Below, piece after piece: positions 24,091 to 37,039 of a stretch of 64,000 nucleotides of DNA. The stretch is from Hirundichthys speculiger (taxonomy: Eukaryota > Chordata > Actinopteri > Beloniformes > Exocoetidae). The DNA lies in NCBI GenBank assembly GCA_018398805.1, contig JAGFBZ010000006.1:1054001-1118000 (forward strand), given 5' to 3'. The stretch's first letter is position 1, and every line of letters begins with the position of its first letter. The position numbers and the translations under genes are program-made. The notes below the pieces were generated by a model. It did not search any database. It was not told where the DNA came from and was given only the letters and a program-made list of their open reading frames with translations.

Positions 24091-27000
24091 AACGCGCACA
24101 ACATCCTGTGATGTTTCCGTGATTTTTAAAATTATATTATATATATGTATAGGGATGTGGATATTTCTGCTTCTATAGCGCCCTGATGTCAATAAACAAT
24201 TCAAGGAATCCGAAGTGTTTTTAGTGTATAAAGGGCAATGGCACAAGCCGGAAATGGAAATCCTTGTTCTCTTATCACTGCATCACGAGTCGTCATTCAC
24301 CAAGAGATGATAACCACATGGGCAAGAGATTAGTGGGGGAAATTTTCATAAAGCATTACAATATAGAGCTACATTCACAAACAAGGTGACTCCTGAGCTG
24401 TTTCAGGCTTTCAGGTACAGCTATCTAAATGACTAATTCCAGTTACACGCTCTAGTTTGTCTATTTAAGGACCAATTGGTGCCCATCTTTGCATGCCAAC
24501 CAACACGCAGCTTGTCAAAAACACCCCACTACCACCCCAGAACCTACCAGTTAGAATCAGGGTAAGAGGGGTATACATCTCTGCCGATACCACGCAAAAC
24601 TTTACTGTGTAAAAAAGAAGCTTTACATTGACTTGGTCAAGGAGTAGAGACTATATTTCAGGGCTTGGAGGTATCGAAGATGGATCCATCACACAATGGG
24701 TCTCATTCATGAAATGTGAGCAGAAGAGATTTGTTCATAAAGAGCGAAATCTATGCATTTTTTTTTTATGGTTCAATGGAAGTGTTAGAAGTTGCTACGA
24801 ACAAAATCTCCTCCTGCCTCTGACCATATGTTGACCTTGTGTAAATGACTAGAGCGCATAGATACTGCTGTCAGTACAAAGTTAATGCCTTATATTGACT
24901 GTTATGCTCACAATATACTTTTGAACCATGTTAAAACACGGTAATACATCTGAAATATAACACGTTTATTTTAATCGATGGGCATTTCGCATATTTAAGC
25001 CTCAGACAGTGTTTCTTGAAGTCTCGGTGGGTTGATTACATGGAATTGATCTGCTGACAGACGGCCACACAGCAGCTCAGGTCATTATAGAGACACCAAC
25101 AGTGTCATGAAGCCGTGGCGGATTCCTCATAGAGGTTCCTCAGATAATAGAGACTTCAGTTGTCTGCAGAAGAGAGTTTTTCTGATATAGAGAAATGCAC
25201 AGTTTTTTTTTTTTTTTTTTTTTTTTTCAAACTCATTTCATCAAACTGCTTTCACTTCACTTCTTGAATACTTTCTTGGGGCAGAGACACTGCAGTGTGT
25301 GCTATTTTTATGAGAAAAATGACCACATAACTGTGTTATGTAATTTCTAAATTTTATTTATTCATTTATTTTCCAGTGATCCCCGTAAAGCCAACATTAT
25401 GCAAGTATACTGGAAGCCAATAATAAAATAAGTTGTTTTGCAAATTAGCTTAACCTTAAGACTAAACTCAGGTACATCTTTGAAACATTTTTCTAAATGG
25501 GTCTTCTTGGCTCGGCAGGGATTCATTCTAATACCACATTTTGGCTTTCAGGTCGCACTTGTCAAGAAAAATAGATAATTACTGGCTGCATGCTGAATAA
25601 GTTCCTTGTTTTCCTTCTTGCTTGAGGAGCTTTCTTAGTTGGAAAAACTTAATGCAGTCCTAATGAACTCTGGATATTATGATTTATGTAAGGCAGAATG
25701 TCAGTGATTCAGTTCAGCTATTTCAGTTTCAACAAAACTTTCCTCTCCTCTTTCTCTCTCGCTTTAGATCCTGATGCATATAGAGAGAACTGTGTCTTCC
25801 TTGACATCTTGGGCTCCCGCTGCACATCATGCCCTTTAAACTTTGAAGATGGTCATCACTAGCTTTGCTTCAGTGCTTGTCAGAGATTCTGATTCAATCT
25901 GCTGCTTCTGTGAATTACGCCCCATTCGATCACCCATCACCACACAAATCCTCCGTCCCTCCTGCTTGGTGCTGCGTCTGGAGGTCAGGCCCGGGAGTGA
26001 GGACTGTAGGGTCTGGCTGGATTTATGAATGACTGAAAACTCTACAATGCAGACGCATGCGCCCATTGTGTGTTACTGCCACTTTAAGCACAGAAAGAAA
26101 AACAAGTACAGCATTCATTAGATTAAAAAAAGAGAGATCTTAAATGTGACAAAGCATTTTTGGGGGTCAAGGTAGAAGTCAATTATGCTCACAGTTCACA
26201 GTAAGAGCAGCACTAAACGGTGCCTTGAGAGGAACCGTACCTGACAATAATCTAGATACAATTTAATTGCATTTTTCTTTAGCTGGTTGTCAGGGTCAGA
26301 CTTCAAAAAATGAATTAAAAAAAAAGCATATTTAAACATATTTTAAAACCTGTTAATCCTCTCATCTACACCTGCAGGCCCAGAAAGTGTTCAACTGTCC
26401 CCTGGGCGTAAATGTAGCGATCTGAGTTTGAATTTTAAAGCTCTCTAGAAGTTAAAGGTCATGAAAAAGCAAGTCGCCGAGGGTCTGTGATATCTGCTAC
26501 GTCTGTGTGCGTGAGACAGTGTGTTCGTGTCTACATAAATGAAGTGATGTGTTACAGAGTTAGATTAAGGAGGGAAAACTGATAGGAGTCAGCTCCCCTT
26601 GACCTCCTCCAAGTCCCCTATCATGTTTGATTCCCTGTCACCTGTCTGCACCGATCTACTTTCCTTCTATCTTCTACATGCTATATGACACCATTTCATT
26701 GTTATTCCTTCTTTCGTGAGAAATACTTTTTTTTTTTTTAAAGCACAGAGTTTGTAAAGCGCATGTCTTACACAGAAAAGCAACACTACATTTGTTTCTT
26801 CACTAGAGCACGGACGTATTCATTTAGTTGCACTTTGCAGTTTAGTCTTTTAGCCGTCATTACATCAACTCTACTGACTTGTTCACATTTCCAGCTGCAG
26901 TTTTGAAGAAAAACTACCAGCAAACCCCAATGGATCATCGCCATCAAGCCTCTCCCACTATTTTTCAGATGAGAGTAGCAGATAAACTTGCACCTTTTAT

Positions 27001-27437
27001 TGAGCCGTATGCAGTCACCATCATCCTATGTCACCGTGTTCCTGCTTGAGCCTTTTTCTTTTCTTTTTTCTTTTTTTGTATTTTAACCAATAATGGTTAT
27101 TCGTGAGCAGCGGCAAGCTGATTGTTTTGTTGCTGTCAGGGGAACAGAGAGTTTCTTAATCTGAAAACTGCCTTCTGAACCAGAGTCTGTTATTTTCTGA
27201 GCACCTCCAGCTTCCCTCCACCCCTGCAACGTTTGTTCAGTTTTAATATTTTGGGGATGGATGGAGGCTACAAGCTTGGAGGTGAATTTCCACGTTAAAC
27301 TTCCAATGCCATGTAAATTATAAATGTAAAATTTGTCTGAGCGCTGGATATCTTCATTCATGTTTCATAAATTTATTTAAAAAGTGCTAAAATGCTCATT
27401 TAAATCAGACTGTGTCAGACTGTGTCAGACTTTGTCT

Positions 27438-27959
27438 GCGTATCATTGTTCATTTTATATCCGATTTAGAATCCAAAACCTGTCCAGTAGGTGGTGTCGT
27501 GTGCAGATGAAGCTTCTAGTAATGAACCCTTTCTTGAACCAATTGGCTCAAGTGGTTTGATGAGGCTTCATCTCACCATCACTACAGGATACCCATCTGC
27601 TGCAACGTCCAGGAAATTTCGATGTGTGTCAAACTGCTGTTGAATAAGTCCTTGATCAAACTAGTATTTGATTCCAGCGTGGCCATGCTACCAGCACAAA
27701 GACCATTCCCCGGTCAAGTAAACCGAACCAATTGAATATTAAAATTAAATTCAGTCCTAACAAAAATCCCATATTAATAATCCCATTCTCTCATATTTTA
27801 CTTTTTACCTTCAGAACAAAATCAAAACAGTGAAAAATTATTTTAATTATTATTTGTTTTTCAATTTTTGATTTGTAAATGAGTAATGAAATAACAGGTC
27901 GTTATCCTTTTTTCTAATTTTGGATTCTAAATTGGATATAAAATAAATGTATGATACGC
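27438..27959. mobile_element. hAT-like MITE, about 520 bp
   Basis: Inverted ends of about 41 bp are visible: gcgtatcattgttcatttta at the left and the complement of taaaataaatgtatgatacgc at the right, continuing inward to a shared gatttagaatccaaaa-type end. Internal phrases (gatgaagcttctagtaatga, gaggcttcatctcaccatca) recur in fish hAT non-autonomous elements. It has no open frame. A short cagactgtgt tandem (27408-27437) precedes it. Confidence 0.65.
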
Positions 27960-28157
27960 TGATACTGTGGCTATAAGCTTTATTTTATTTTACATTTTTT
28001 AAGATAAAAATTACACTAAATATGTGTTACTGACAAGTTCTGATGTCAAAAGTGTTTGAACAACAAATGTTATGGCACTTTAGTTCTTATGGCAGCAGAA
28101 CATTTGAATAAAAGTGCATTTTACACTACTTTTAAATTCATTATTTAATCCTGCGTA

Positions 28158-28234
28158 TACAATGCGATTAATTGTGATTAATCAGGGAAATAATGTGATT
28201 AATCGTGATTAAAAATTTTAATGGTTGCCCAGCC
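28158..28234 (+). mobile_element. hAT-like terminal fragment
   Basis: The sequence aatgcgattaattgtgatta, repeated as atgtgattaatcgtgattaa, followed by ttaatggttgcccagcc, fits a well-known hAT terminal/subterminal pattern ('GCGATTAATCGTGATTAA...GCCCAGCC'). It stops six bases before an (AT)n tract. Confidence 0.55.
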
Positions 28235-28239
28235 TTCAT

Positions 28240-28288
28240 TTATATATATATGTATATATATATATATATATATATACATATATATATG
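28240..28288. repeat. (AT)n microsatellite
   Basis: This is an AT dinucleotide tract with single G and C interruptions, directly after a hAT-like terminus. Confidence 0.9.
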
Positions 28289-29419
28289 CTTCGAAAGGGA
28301 TTAATTCTTCTTCCACTTTAAGCATCTTTTTCACACCCCAACACTACAACACAGTGGTTTATTTCCACGTGTTGTTTGCTCACTCTCTCCACATACTGAT
28401 TATGTTATTCTACATCTATTCACATCTCTGCATCAGTCGTTGACTGAGATTCAAACAAGGCTAATCAACATACAGTCTGCGCATGCATCACAGCCAAGAC
28501 TGATCTAACGTAAGTCATTTAGTGTGAGATGTTATCATCTCATATGACTGCAGAAATCATGCAGCGTACAGGAGTCCTTAGACGAGTGTTTGAGTATCTT
28601 ATCTTGATGTTAAATGTGAAGCTACAGTCAAGAGTTAATTGGCCGTCGGGACAAACAGTGGACGTGGCTCTATTAGTCTATTTAAGAGCACTTTCAAAGC
28701 TCACGAGTAATTAGGATACCCTGTTTGAAAAGAAAAAGATGAAACAAAATCCCAGAGAAGTCTCTATTGGTTGCAACCTCTTAATGATAATAAGGAAGAC
28801 TCTTTATTCTGAGCTAAGGAAATGATCTGACTCCTGCTTGAATTAACCAAGGTTTTTGTTGTTGTTGTTTTATTAAATACGGCCCCGTAGATCCGATTAT
28901 CATTCCCAAATTTCAGACCCCAGTTATATCATTTTAGTATGTATCTAATACGTGGCCATGCAACATGAATAAGAGTGGACACATCAGAATCCATACTGTG
29001 ACACGCGTGTGCTGAGTGTCACCATCTACCTGCACAGGTGTATGCCCAGTTCTGCATGCCTGTGGATAAATGTATTTACTGTCATGGGGACGTGACATGG
29101 GGACATTTCTTGTGTTTACTAGAGATGATAATGGATTGAAAGTCTAAAAGTAGCAAAGGTTGTTGAGATAAATGTTTTTGATAAACTTGTGTTTTACAGC
29201 ATTTCAGGTGGTTGGAAAAGCTCTTTCCAGTCCTGGAATGACATTTCTGTTTATTTTCATCTTTGCTGTGCTTAGATTATGAATAAATGAAATAGACATC
29301 ACATTAGCCATATGAAAATGATGATCCTTCATACTTTCAACCTTTAATTGTGTTACTGTATTAGTTACATACAGTGTGAAGCATGTGGTAAAGATGACAC
29401 CCTTTCTCTGTCTCCATAG

Positions 29420-29615
29420 ATTGGAAAATCCCTCATATGAGGTGATGCAGCTGGACTTTGAGGTGGATAACGTGATTAACCTGGTGCCAACTCAGACGCT
29501 ACACTGGACCGTGGAATACCCAGCTGGTATACAGACTGCTCCCAGGCAGACGGAAAAGGTCTCACACCTCTACATCAGCAACGCCGACATCCAGGGCATC
29601 GTGCCGCTGGCTGAG
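29420..29615 (+). CDS. tmem132: Internal exon A of a TMEM132-family gene
   Basis: This 196-bp exon starts after a pyrimidine-rich acceptor ending in ccatag and stops at a donor reading gag|gtaagc. It carries the last base of a split codon followed by 65 codons, from LENPSYEVMQLDFEV to YISNADIQGIVPLAE, with no stop. The pattern of an LDFEV strand, a tryptophan strand (HWTVEYP) and the ending IVPLA is characteristic of TMEM132 proteins, which are type I single-pass neuronal membrane proteins. Published domain analyses describe cohesin-like and Ig-like (BIG2) extracellular domains in this family. I infer that this exon closes the region before the first Ig-like domain. It lies outside the membrane-spanning part and contains no cysteine. 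The preceding exon must end two bases into a codon, and I did not find it in the 29.4 kb upstream. Which paralogue (B, C, D or E) it is cannot be settled here. Confidence 0.88.
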
Positions 29616-30298
29616 GTAAGCTGCGACTTCTTAGATAGCTACAGATACAGATATCTATGATCAAACATATTGACAGCAGCACACATTTCTTATGCTGGGA
29701 TAGACTCAGTTTTTCTCTCCATTTCCCTCCTCCTAACCTTCACGCTGACACCTCAGGCAGCGCCATTCCTCCAGGGTGATCAAAGCTTTAAAGGTTACCT
29801 TGTTTACCCCCTCCTGTTGCTACAAGCCTCCTGGACACACACACTCTCTCTTTCACACACACACATGCACACACACAGGAGGTTTTGTCCTAACAGGTTT
29901 CCAAATGGCAAGCAGCTTCACAATTACGGACGCGAAACCACGGAGGTTGACAGGTTGACACGGAGTCACGCTTTTAATAGCAGACATCCTCGAAAATTCA
30001 CTCACGCATTTACCTTCATGGACAAATAGTTTCTCTTATAGGTCATCCCAACAGGTGTCATTCCTGCGGTCAGCTGGATAGAAGTCATCGTTGTGGAAGT
30101 CTGTGTGCAAGCTTCATTCAGCTTCATTCTTAATGCATGAATGGATACAGACAGGGTCTCTTTAACAGGTTGTTTGGATTAGAGTGAATTTATTTCTGAC
30201 TTTTTTTTTCTTTTTTTTTTAATTCCACTTAACATCATGACTTTATGAGGCTAATTCTGGAAAAAACTGGGATTAAAAAGTTGAATAAAATGAAAACT

Positions 30299-31102
30299 AA
30301 AGGACTTTTAAATCACATGAGCCAAGATTTTATTCACAACAGAACATAGATTACATTAAAAATGTTTAAACTGGATATTTACCACTCTCATCATTTCAAA
30401 TTTGATGCCTCTCACAGGTGTTAAAGTTGTTGGCAAGGGGGCAACAAATGGCTGAAAAAGCAAGAAATTAAAAAAGAAATATCCAGCTGGGAGAACATCT
30501 AGCAACTCAATGTTAACTGATCTCAGGTCTGTAAAATGATCAACTATAAAAGGGGCGTCTTAGAGAGGCAGAGTCTCTCAGAAGTAAAGGTGGGTACAGG
30601 CTCTCCAAAAAAGACCATAGAATACCATGTTCCTCAACATCGAATTGCAAAGGCTTCGCAAATCTCATCATTTACAGCGCAGAACATGATCAAAAGACTC
30701 AGAGAAGCTGGAGACACCTTTGACTGTAAGAGACAAGGATGAAGACCTTTATCGGATGCCCATGGTCTTCGGGGCCTCAGATGACACTGCATCTCTCATC
30801 AGCATGATTGAGTCAATGACATCACTAAATGGGCCCAGGGACGCCGTGTCCTCCAGGCTAAAGAGGAGGGAGACCTTCTAGCGGGTTATCAGCGTTCAGT
30901 TCAAAAGCCAGCATCTCTGATGGTATGGAGGTGAATAAGTCCATTTGGTATGAGCAGCTGCAGATAAGACGTGTAGCAGGCATCAAATTCAAAATGAGCT
31001 CATTTTGTGGATAAAAATGTAAAATTTCTCAGTTTAAACATTTATGTCATCTATGTTCTGTTGTGAATAAAATATTGGCTTATGTGACTTGAAAGTCTTT
31101 TT
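30299..31102 (+). mobile_element. Internally deleted Tc1-like transposon, about 800 bp
   Basis: Inverted ends of about 55 bp match closely: gattttattcacaacagaac...atagattacat at the left, and the complement of atgtcatctatgttctgttg...tgaataaaatattgg at the right. After the left end, a plus-strand frame (30536-30742) reads VKVGTGSPKK, HRIAKASQISSFTAQNMIKRLREAGDTF. This is the first helix-turn-helix region of a Tc1 transposase, with the expected VHNIIKRFRESG-like segment. A second block near 30841-30925 retains GRRVLQAKEE and YQRSVQKPASLMVW. Most of the catalytic domain between and after them is deleted, so it is non-functional. Confidence 0.82.
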
Positions 31103-32251
31103 TAATTTAAATTTTATTCAAATCTAAAAACTTTTCTGAAATTCCATTATTTTGTTCTTATACATTTTTTAAACGTGCCCTCGGTGAAGCTGAAATCACT
31201 TTAAAGGCTTTAAAGGCTACTTTCATCATAGAAGCTTCATTGTTTCTTCTGCCCAATAATTTAGTGCAGGAATGAACATAAGTGGTAATTACAACATCTC
31301 AAGATCTCAAAACATCTCAACAATGCAAATTAGCCGTGAAATTAATGAGCAGAAAGACAAAATAGAAAAAGAGAGAGAGAAATAATTGGAAATTTTTAAT
31401 TAAAATCTTTAAAACCATCTTCTCGTTAATGTTCTGTTTAATTAGCTCGATGCAAATCAGTTCCATGTAGTTTCAATAATAAACAACAAAAACCAACATG
31501 TCTTGCATGATAAAAATGGAAAAGCTTTATATTGAAACTTTGGGTGGATAGACGTCAAAGTACATGTTTTGTGTCCTTTGTTATAATTGTTATGTTTGAA
31601 TAGATTGCTGTGAAATTTAAACACCTCGAGTGGCATTTTAGGGGATTTGTTTTCTTCACTCTGCAATGTTGCAAGCGTATTTATTTCAGAAAGTTATTTG
31701 TCATACATGCAAAGTTGTTTCTGTTTGTCCAAGGTAGATGCAGCTCTCGTATTTCTCAACATTCTGACTGTTTCTCCTACAACCTGTACACACAAGCAAG
31801 CAACCGGCGTTATCCTTGTATACACACGTCTACACACCTCTCCATCCGTCTCTCTGTTGCCTCTCCTCTTAGGTAAAAGCATCAAAATGGCTGCTATTAC
31901 AAGCCATTTGGGCTTCCTGATTTGTTTACCAGCTCCTGTCCAGGTGCTGGTGATTGGCTGGCTGTTTAAGTAGCTTGTCAGTGAGAGGCATCGCTGTGAT
32001 AGGTCACCGAGATGAAAGCTTCAGCCTTTCAGGGTCTTCAGGAGAAGGGTAGAGGAACAGAATAATAAGCCAGAGGCACAGATTCAAAGTGAGCTTTATG
32101 TAAAACTTTTCAGCCCCACATCTTTTAGTTTAAACAATTTCACATCTGAGGAGCTGAGTTTTTTTTTTGTTCCGCTGTTTCATCTGTTTGGGTGCTTTAA
32201 CTTGTTCCATCAACATCACCTACTCCACTGATGTGGCAGATCTCTCCCTCT

Positions 32252-32288
<37 letters not shown>

Positions 32289-33062
32289 AAAGCAACAATG
32301 AAAATCAGAAGTCTGTTATTACTCATACCTCTCTGACATTTTCCTGCCACTTCCATACATCCATTAAGGCTCTGGTCTCTTGGCTGGAAAGAAACCCTCT
32401 CTCGGAAACAAGGGATTATTAGGAGTTATTTGTGTCCTGTGGGGGGCTGAAAAAATTGGTGTCATCTTTTCATGTGAAGATGAGAGTTGAGGACAAGAAA
32501 CAGCTGTTTGGGAGAGAAGAAAGGAAGGACGAAAGGAGACCCACCGAGAGACTGAGTTTAATTCAATCTGTCACACCTTTTTGTCACAGATTTCTTGCAG
32601 TTAAACAAAAACTCCAAGAGAGAAACCCAAAGGGATGTCAGTGGTAATTTCCCAGATTTCTTAAACCCACCAATTCCTGCCATTTCCTTCTCAAATTAAC
32701 TCTCACTCATACGAGGGAACAAAGCGAACAAACCAGAGCAGAACAGGTGGGTAGAGCAGAAGAGCTGCTACGAACACAGATAAATAAGGATGCACGTCAC
32801 CGGACGAAACCACAAATTTATCCTAGAATGTACACTCTACTGCAGTTTTGCTGTGTTGTAAAATATTATTTTGTTTTTTTCAGCTGAAGTCGAAGATTAA
32901 CACTTATCACATGATGACCCATGCTCTGTTGGAAATTCTTTGCTGCAGATTGCTCTTATAATGACTTTACTGAAGTCGTAGTGGTATTAAATGCAGATAT
33001 TAGCTGCATAACAGCTGATACTGGTGATCACAAAGTCAACCATCTCCACATTGTTGCTTACA

Positions 33063-33129
33063 TTGTTGTTGGAGTAAAGTAGAGTAGAGTGGCATGGAGT
33101 AGAGTAGAGCAGAGCAGAGTAGAGTAGAG
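33063..33129. repeat. (AGAGT)n pentanucleotide repeat
   Basis: This is a short variable array of agagt/agagc units followed by atttagttgtcattgtttgg. That combination often occurs at the tail of fish LINEs, but no LINE body was identified here. Confidence 0.75.
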
Positions 33130-35799
33130 ATTTAGTTGTCATTGTTTGGTCAAAAAAATTTAATGCAGTTTAGCAGGTGTGTCTGTGTGTTATCTCCTCG
33201 TCAAAGTCGTAATATAGGTCTGTCGAATCAGAAAAGGATACACGGAGACCTAGATGAGCAAATTATCAAGCAAATCTGTGCAACTTTGCCACTTTGTTTT
33301 ATAACGTTCTTTTATCCCTCTTGATTAGATTGCAACTAAAACATTTGCAAACTGAAACATGGTCTGCGGTGGTTTGAACACTTCCTGAAAACTATACACC
33401 TCAGTGTTGAGGTCATTTTTTCATGAGTAACTAGCAGACCACCGGGATGGAAAACATACTGGATCCTTGCTGCACTGCCAAACTTACGCTTTTAAAATGA
33501 CTCCTGCACCTGTGAATGTAGACAATGAGCCAAGAAAAGAAACAAACAAAAAAAAACTCTCCAGAAGAAAGGATTCAAAGCACCCTGAAAAGAAGTAAAT
33601 GTTCCCTCCTTAATAATACAGACAGGACTTTGACAGAACAAAAATGAAGCCAACCTTAACCCTTCTCATTTTTCTCAACAATCTGAAGAACTTTTTATTT
33701 TTAATTAAAAAGATTCTGTGTGTGACTGCATTGCTATTAAGCATCTCTAATTGACTTATAATTATGTTGTAGTGTGACATCACTGCACCTCCTCAAACCA
33801 ACCCTGAAAAATATACTGTAAATTTACTGAATTAGCCAATTTAGGAATTGTAAGAAGCAGGAAAAAAGTTATAGCTAAAGAGTAATGAAACACCACTTTA
33901 GATTTGTATTTGCAAGGATGGACAAGCGATTTATGAACAAAATGTGGAATTTTGCAGGTCAAAGTAGGCGCCCCCTAGTGGTGTTGTGCGTCATGCCCGA
34001 GGGCCTTTATTAGAAGTATGGTATATTGTCTGTAAGAATACTACAAAATAGATTTAGCCCTTTTTTTTAAACACTCATATCTAAGATTATTTATCATGAT
34101 AACACAGAAAACCATAATATGAGCACTTGAAAGAACATAAAACCATAAACTGGGTAATGCTCAATTCCTTTAAATATGCTGTTAAAAATAGATGAAATTC
34201 AGTTTTCTCCTTGTGCTTCAGGAGTTGATCTAGCATTCCTTCATACGATACAAAGAACTGAAAACAGAAATTCACTTCTGCGTCCAATTGAAATTGTTTT
34301 GTCCCCGTTCTGACGACTGCACAGAAGAATGAATTTGAATTTCAGATAGCATTCACATTGACTGGAGATATCAGTGAATCTGTCTGAAACGATCAGAGAT
34401 CCTGCCTGCATGTTATAATACAGGCAACAGCACAAACTCTTGCTTGATCATGTCCTGAAAGGTTTCTGCGTTTACAGCAGAAGAAGAAGGGGACATTTCC
34501 AAAACTGCTGGAGTTCAGTCTGATCCTGGGGAAACATTAAATGATATCCATGTAGCTGATGCAGACCAGTGTTCAATAATCTTCCCACATAAAGAAAAAG
34601 CAGGATTTGTTTTTGGGATCTGCACATAAAAAAAGGTGACACTGTTAAATTACAGACCTATTTTTACAGCTTAATTGTGCCACGGGTAATGAAGGAGGCT
34701 CATCGCACTTCTCTATTCAGTTTCAGCAAAATAATTTTGTTTTCTGCAGGACCTTTAAGTAAAGATGCTCTGGTGTGTTTTCACTCTCATGTTCTGACAG
34801 AAATGATGAAATACAGCAGTACACTGCAAAAATAACAGATGAATTCCACCGTGTCGCTTCACATTGATCTGTTTAAAATAACAGCTCTGAAGCAACCGCT
34901 TCAGACAGTCTGGACACTCCTACTCATTCAAAAGGACTCTTTATGTCTGTCCACACTTGTGATGGACACTGTGTGTCTCGTTCCATGACACGCATGTCAG
35001 CGGGACTCCTCTGTCCTGCAGCACCTCGTCCTTTTGCTCTCTGCTTGCATTTCAGGTGGGAGGAACCAAGGACATATCAATAGGGAAATCAGATGAAGGG
35101 AATGATCTCTTAACACAAATCTGAACAGGTTATACTGTACGTAGACATCACGCTTTACTTTCCACGGGGAATCAGTTGACACGCTCGTAGACTCCTCTGC
35201 GCAAATTAGAAAATAATAACATTTAAAAAGAAACTGACAAGTATGTGGACACAGAGGACAGTATCAAAGTGCAGGTTCAGCAATGATGGAGCGTTCTTTT
35301 CATTTCTGCATTTAAATCTTCGACTTCACCTGATCAACAAGAAGCTCGTCTCTGTGGTAGAATTATTCTGCATCACTAAAGTGATGATCAGAGAGAAGAC
35401 AACAAAATAATCTTTTATCTGAGCCGGCATGAAAACAAAATGAAAAGAGAGGTCAGAAAATGGGTTTATGTTTCCCCTGCTTTTAGAGGTATTTCACTTT
35501 TGTAAAAAGTGTCAATTATTAATGTTGTTTTATGTTCCCTCCAAGTGCCATTACACATCTTCCATTTCATGATGTCACTGTATTTGTCTGCTGTCTCCTT
35601 AAATTCCTGTTGCTTTTGTGTTTACTATATTTCTTGTGTGTTTGTGTTTGCATTTTGACTGACCTTTATCTGCTGAATTTTATGTAAATGAAAGGGCCAT
35701 ACGAGGACATGCATTGAAAATGAGGGCACGTTATAAATGCAGTGTTCATTTATTAAACGCTCACCCCTATAAATAAACAGTTTATAAAACTACGCATAG

Positions 35800-35880
35800 T
35801 AGGGCTGTGCGATATGGCTTCAAATCTATATTGCGGTATCTAAAGTATGTGCGGTAACGATATATATTGCGATATATAAT
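35800..35880 (+). mobile_element. hAT-like terminal fragment (tagggctgtgcgatat)
   Basis: tagggctgtgcgatatggct followed by repeated 'gcgatat/gcggtatc' words is a familiar fish hAT terminal pattern. It is followed within 12 bp by a 116-bp (AT)n tract. No transposase was recognised. Confidence 0.55.
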
Positions 35881-35886
35881 CTTTTC

Positions 35887-35891
<5 letters not shown>

Positions 35892-35978
<87 letters not shown>

Positions 35979-36007
35979 GTACATATATATATTATATATA
36001 TATATAT
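35892..36007. repeat. (AT)n microsatellite, interrupted
   Basis: This is an AT tract of 116 bp with a few breaks (tatta, tgta, gtac). Frames through it give only Ile-Tyr repeats. Confidence 0.95.
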
Positions 36008-36654
36008 CGGATCGCAAGATACCGAATTTGCAGAAAGCGCAACTCACATGTCGGCGCGTAAAAGAGTGCGTCCAAATGGAATAAATGTGCAGCTGTGGCA
36101 GCTCTCATTCAGATGTCTGCTGTCGAGGAAACCAAGGAGATCTTTGTCTGTAGTGTCAAGCTGGAAAAAGATGGATGCGGGAATTTATTTCCGATATGTC
36201 TGAAACTGTTGATGGTCGAGGAAGGGACAGGAACATTAATTGTTCGGGATCTTTAAATGCGCATACAACGATTCGTTCTGCAGTATTTAAAAAAGCACAT
36301 CAGCTGTGCCAAGACACACCACTGGTAACAACCGGGTTTAGGGAGGTGGAAGATTGCGTTCTGTTAACTGTTTTAACTACCCTCGCTGGTATATTCAACA
36401 GCAAAACCAAAATGCTCCCACACCGGTGAAATTAAAAAAAGTTTTCCCGCTACCGCTGGCCATGCCTGCTAGTTTTTTGTTTTTTTCTTTTTTTCTTTTT
36501 TCTGCATCTATGACCTGCAGCCAACCAGCCAAAGTGTGTTCGGCTGGTCACTGTGGGTGAGCGGAGGAGAGTGGACATTTACATGCAGTGGCAGGGCCTG
36601 TTGTCGCATGTGACTACAGGACTTGCAAGTGAGCGTGTGTGAAGACGCACGTTC

Positions 36655-36778
36655 ACGTGCAAATCAAATGCAAAGTTATTGAAACATAAATACCGTGGGA
36701 CATAAAAGCGTCCCGTGACCCGTGTCCCGTGCCGGTCGTACCGAACCATACCGTATTTTACCGAGTACCGTTGCATCC

Positions 36779-36781
<3 letters not shown>
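36655..36781 (-). mobile_element. hAT-like terminal fragment (tagggatgcaacgg)
   Basis: On the minus strand the segment starts tagggatgcaacggtactcg and continues into cggt-rich words (ggtatggttcggtacgacc). This is the style of hAT elements whose ends read 'TAGGGATGCAACGG'. The terminal base adjoins an (AT)n tract at 36782 without a gap. The inner limit and partner end are unknown. Confidence 0.6.

Positions 36782-36873
<92 letters not shown>
36782..36873. repeat. (AT)n microsatellite, 92 bp
   Basis: This is a pure AT tract bounded on its left by a hAT terminus. Confidence 0.97.
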
Positions 36874-36875
<2 letters not shown>

Positions 36876-37039
36876 AACTGTGAAGTGCAAATGTCAAGAG
36901 GTCGGAAACTTTCTGCAGAGAGGTCAATCATTACAGACCTCCAAACTTCATGTGACCTTCCTCACCTCGCTCCACGTTTGCAACCGCTGCCATCTTTTCA
37001 CATTCACTTTCGAACCAAAGTAGGCGCAGCTTGACATTA

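Larger units (their letters stand above)
1..29419 (+). other. 3' part of the upstream TMEM132 intron
   Basis: This is intron sequence by inference: it precedes exon A on the same strand, and no other host exon was recognised. The repeat insertions are listed separately. In 1-1000, 1660-2130, 2240-3050, 3300-4690, 6000-7210, 8614-10240, 10300-11520, 11610-12950, 13690-14925, 17690-20700, 21440-22980, 24100-27400 and 28290-29400 I see only unique AT-rich sequence, short homopolymers and small (CA)n tracts. The open frames in these stretches are short, lack family motifs, and often translate poly-T or (TA)n tracts. Distal enhancers or conserved non-coding elements could be present but cannot be seen without comparative alignment. 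Confidence 0.7.

Noticed and set aside
29670..30029. 119-codon frame after exon A
   Set aside because: It is translation of intron sequence including a (CA)n stretch, with no family similarity and no splice acceptor in register.
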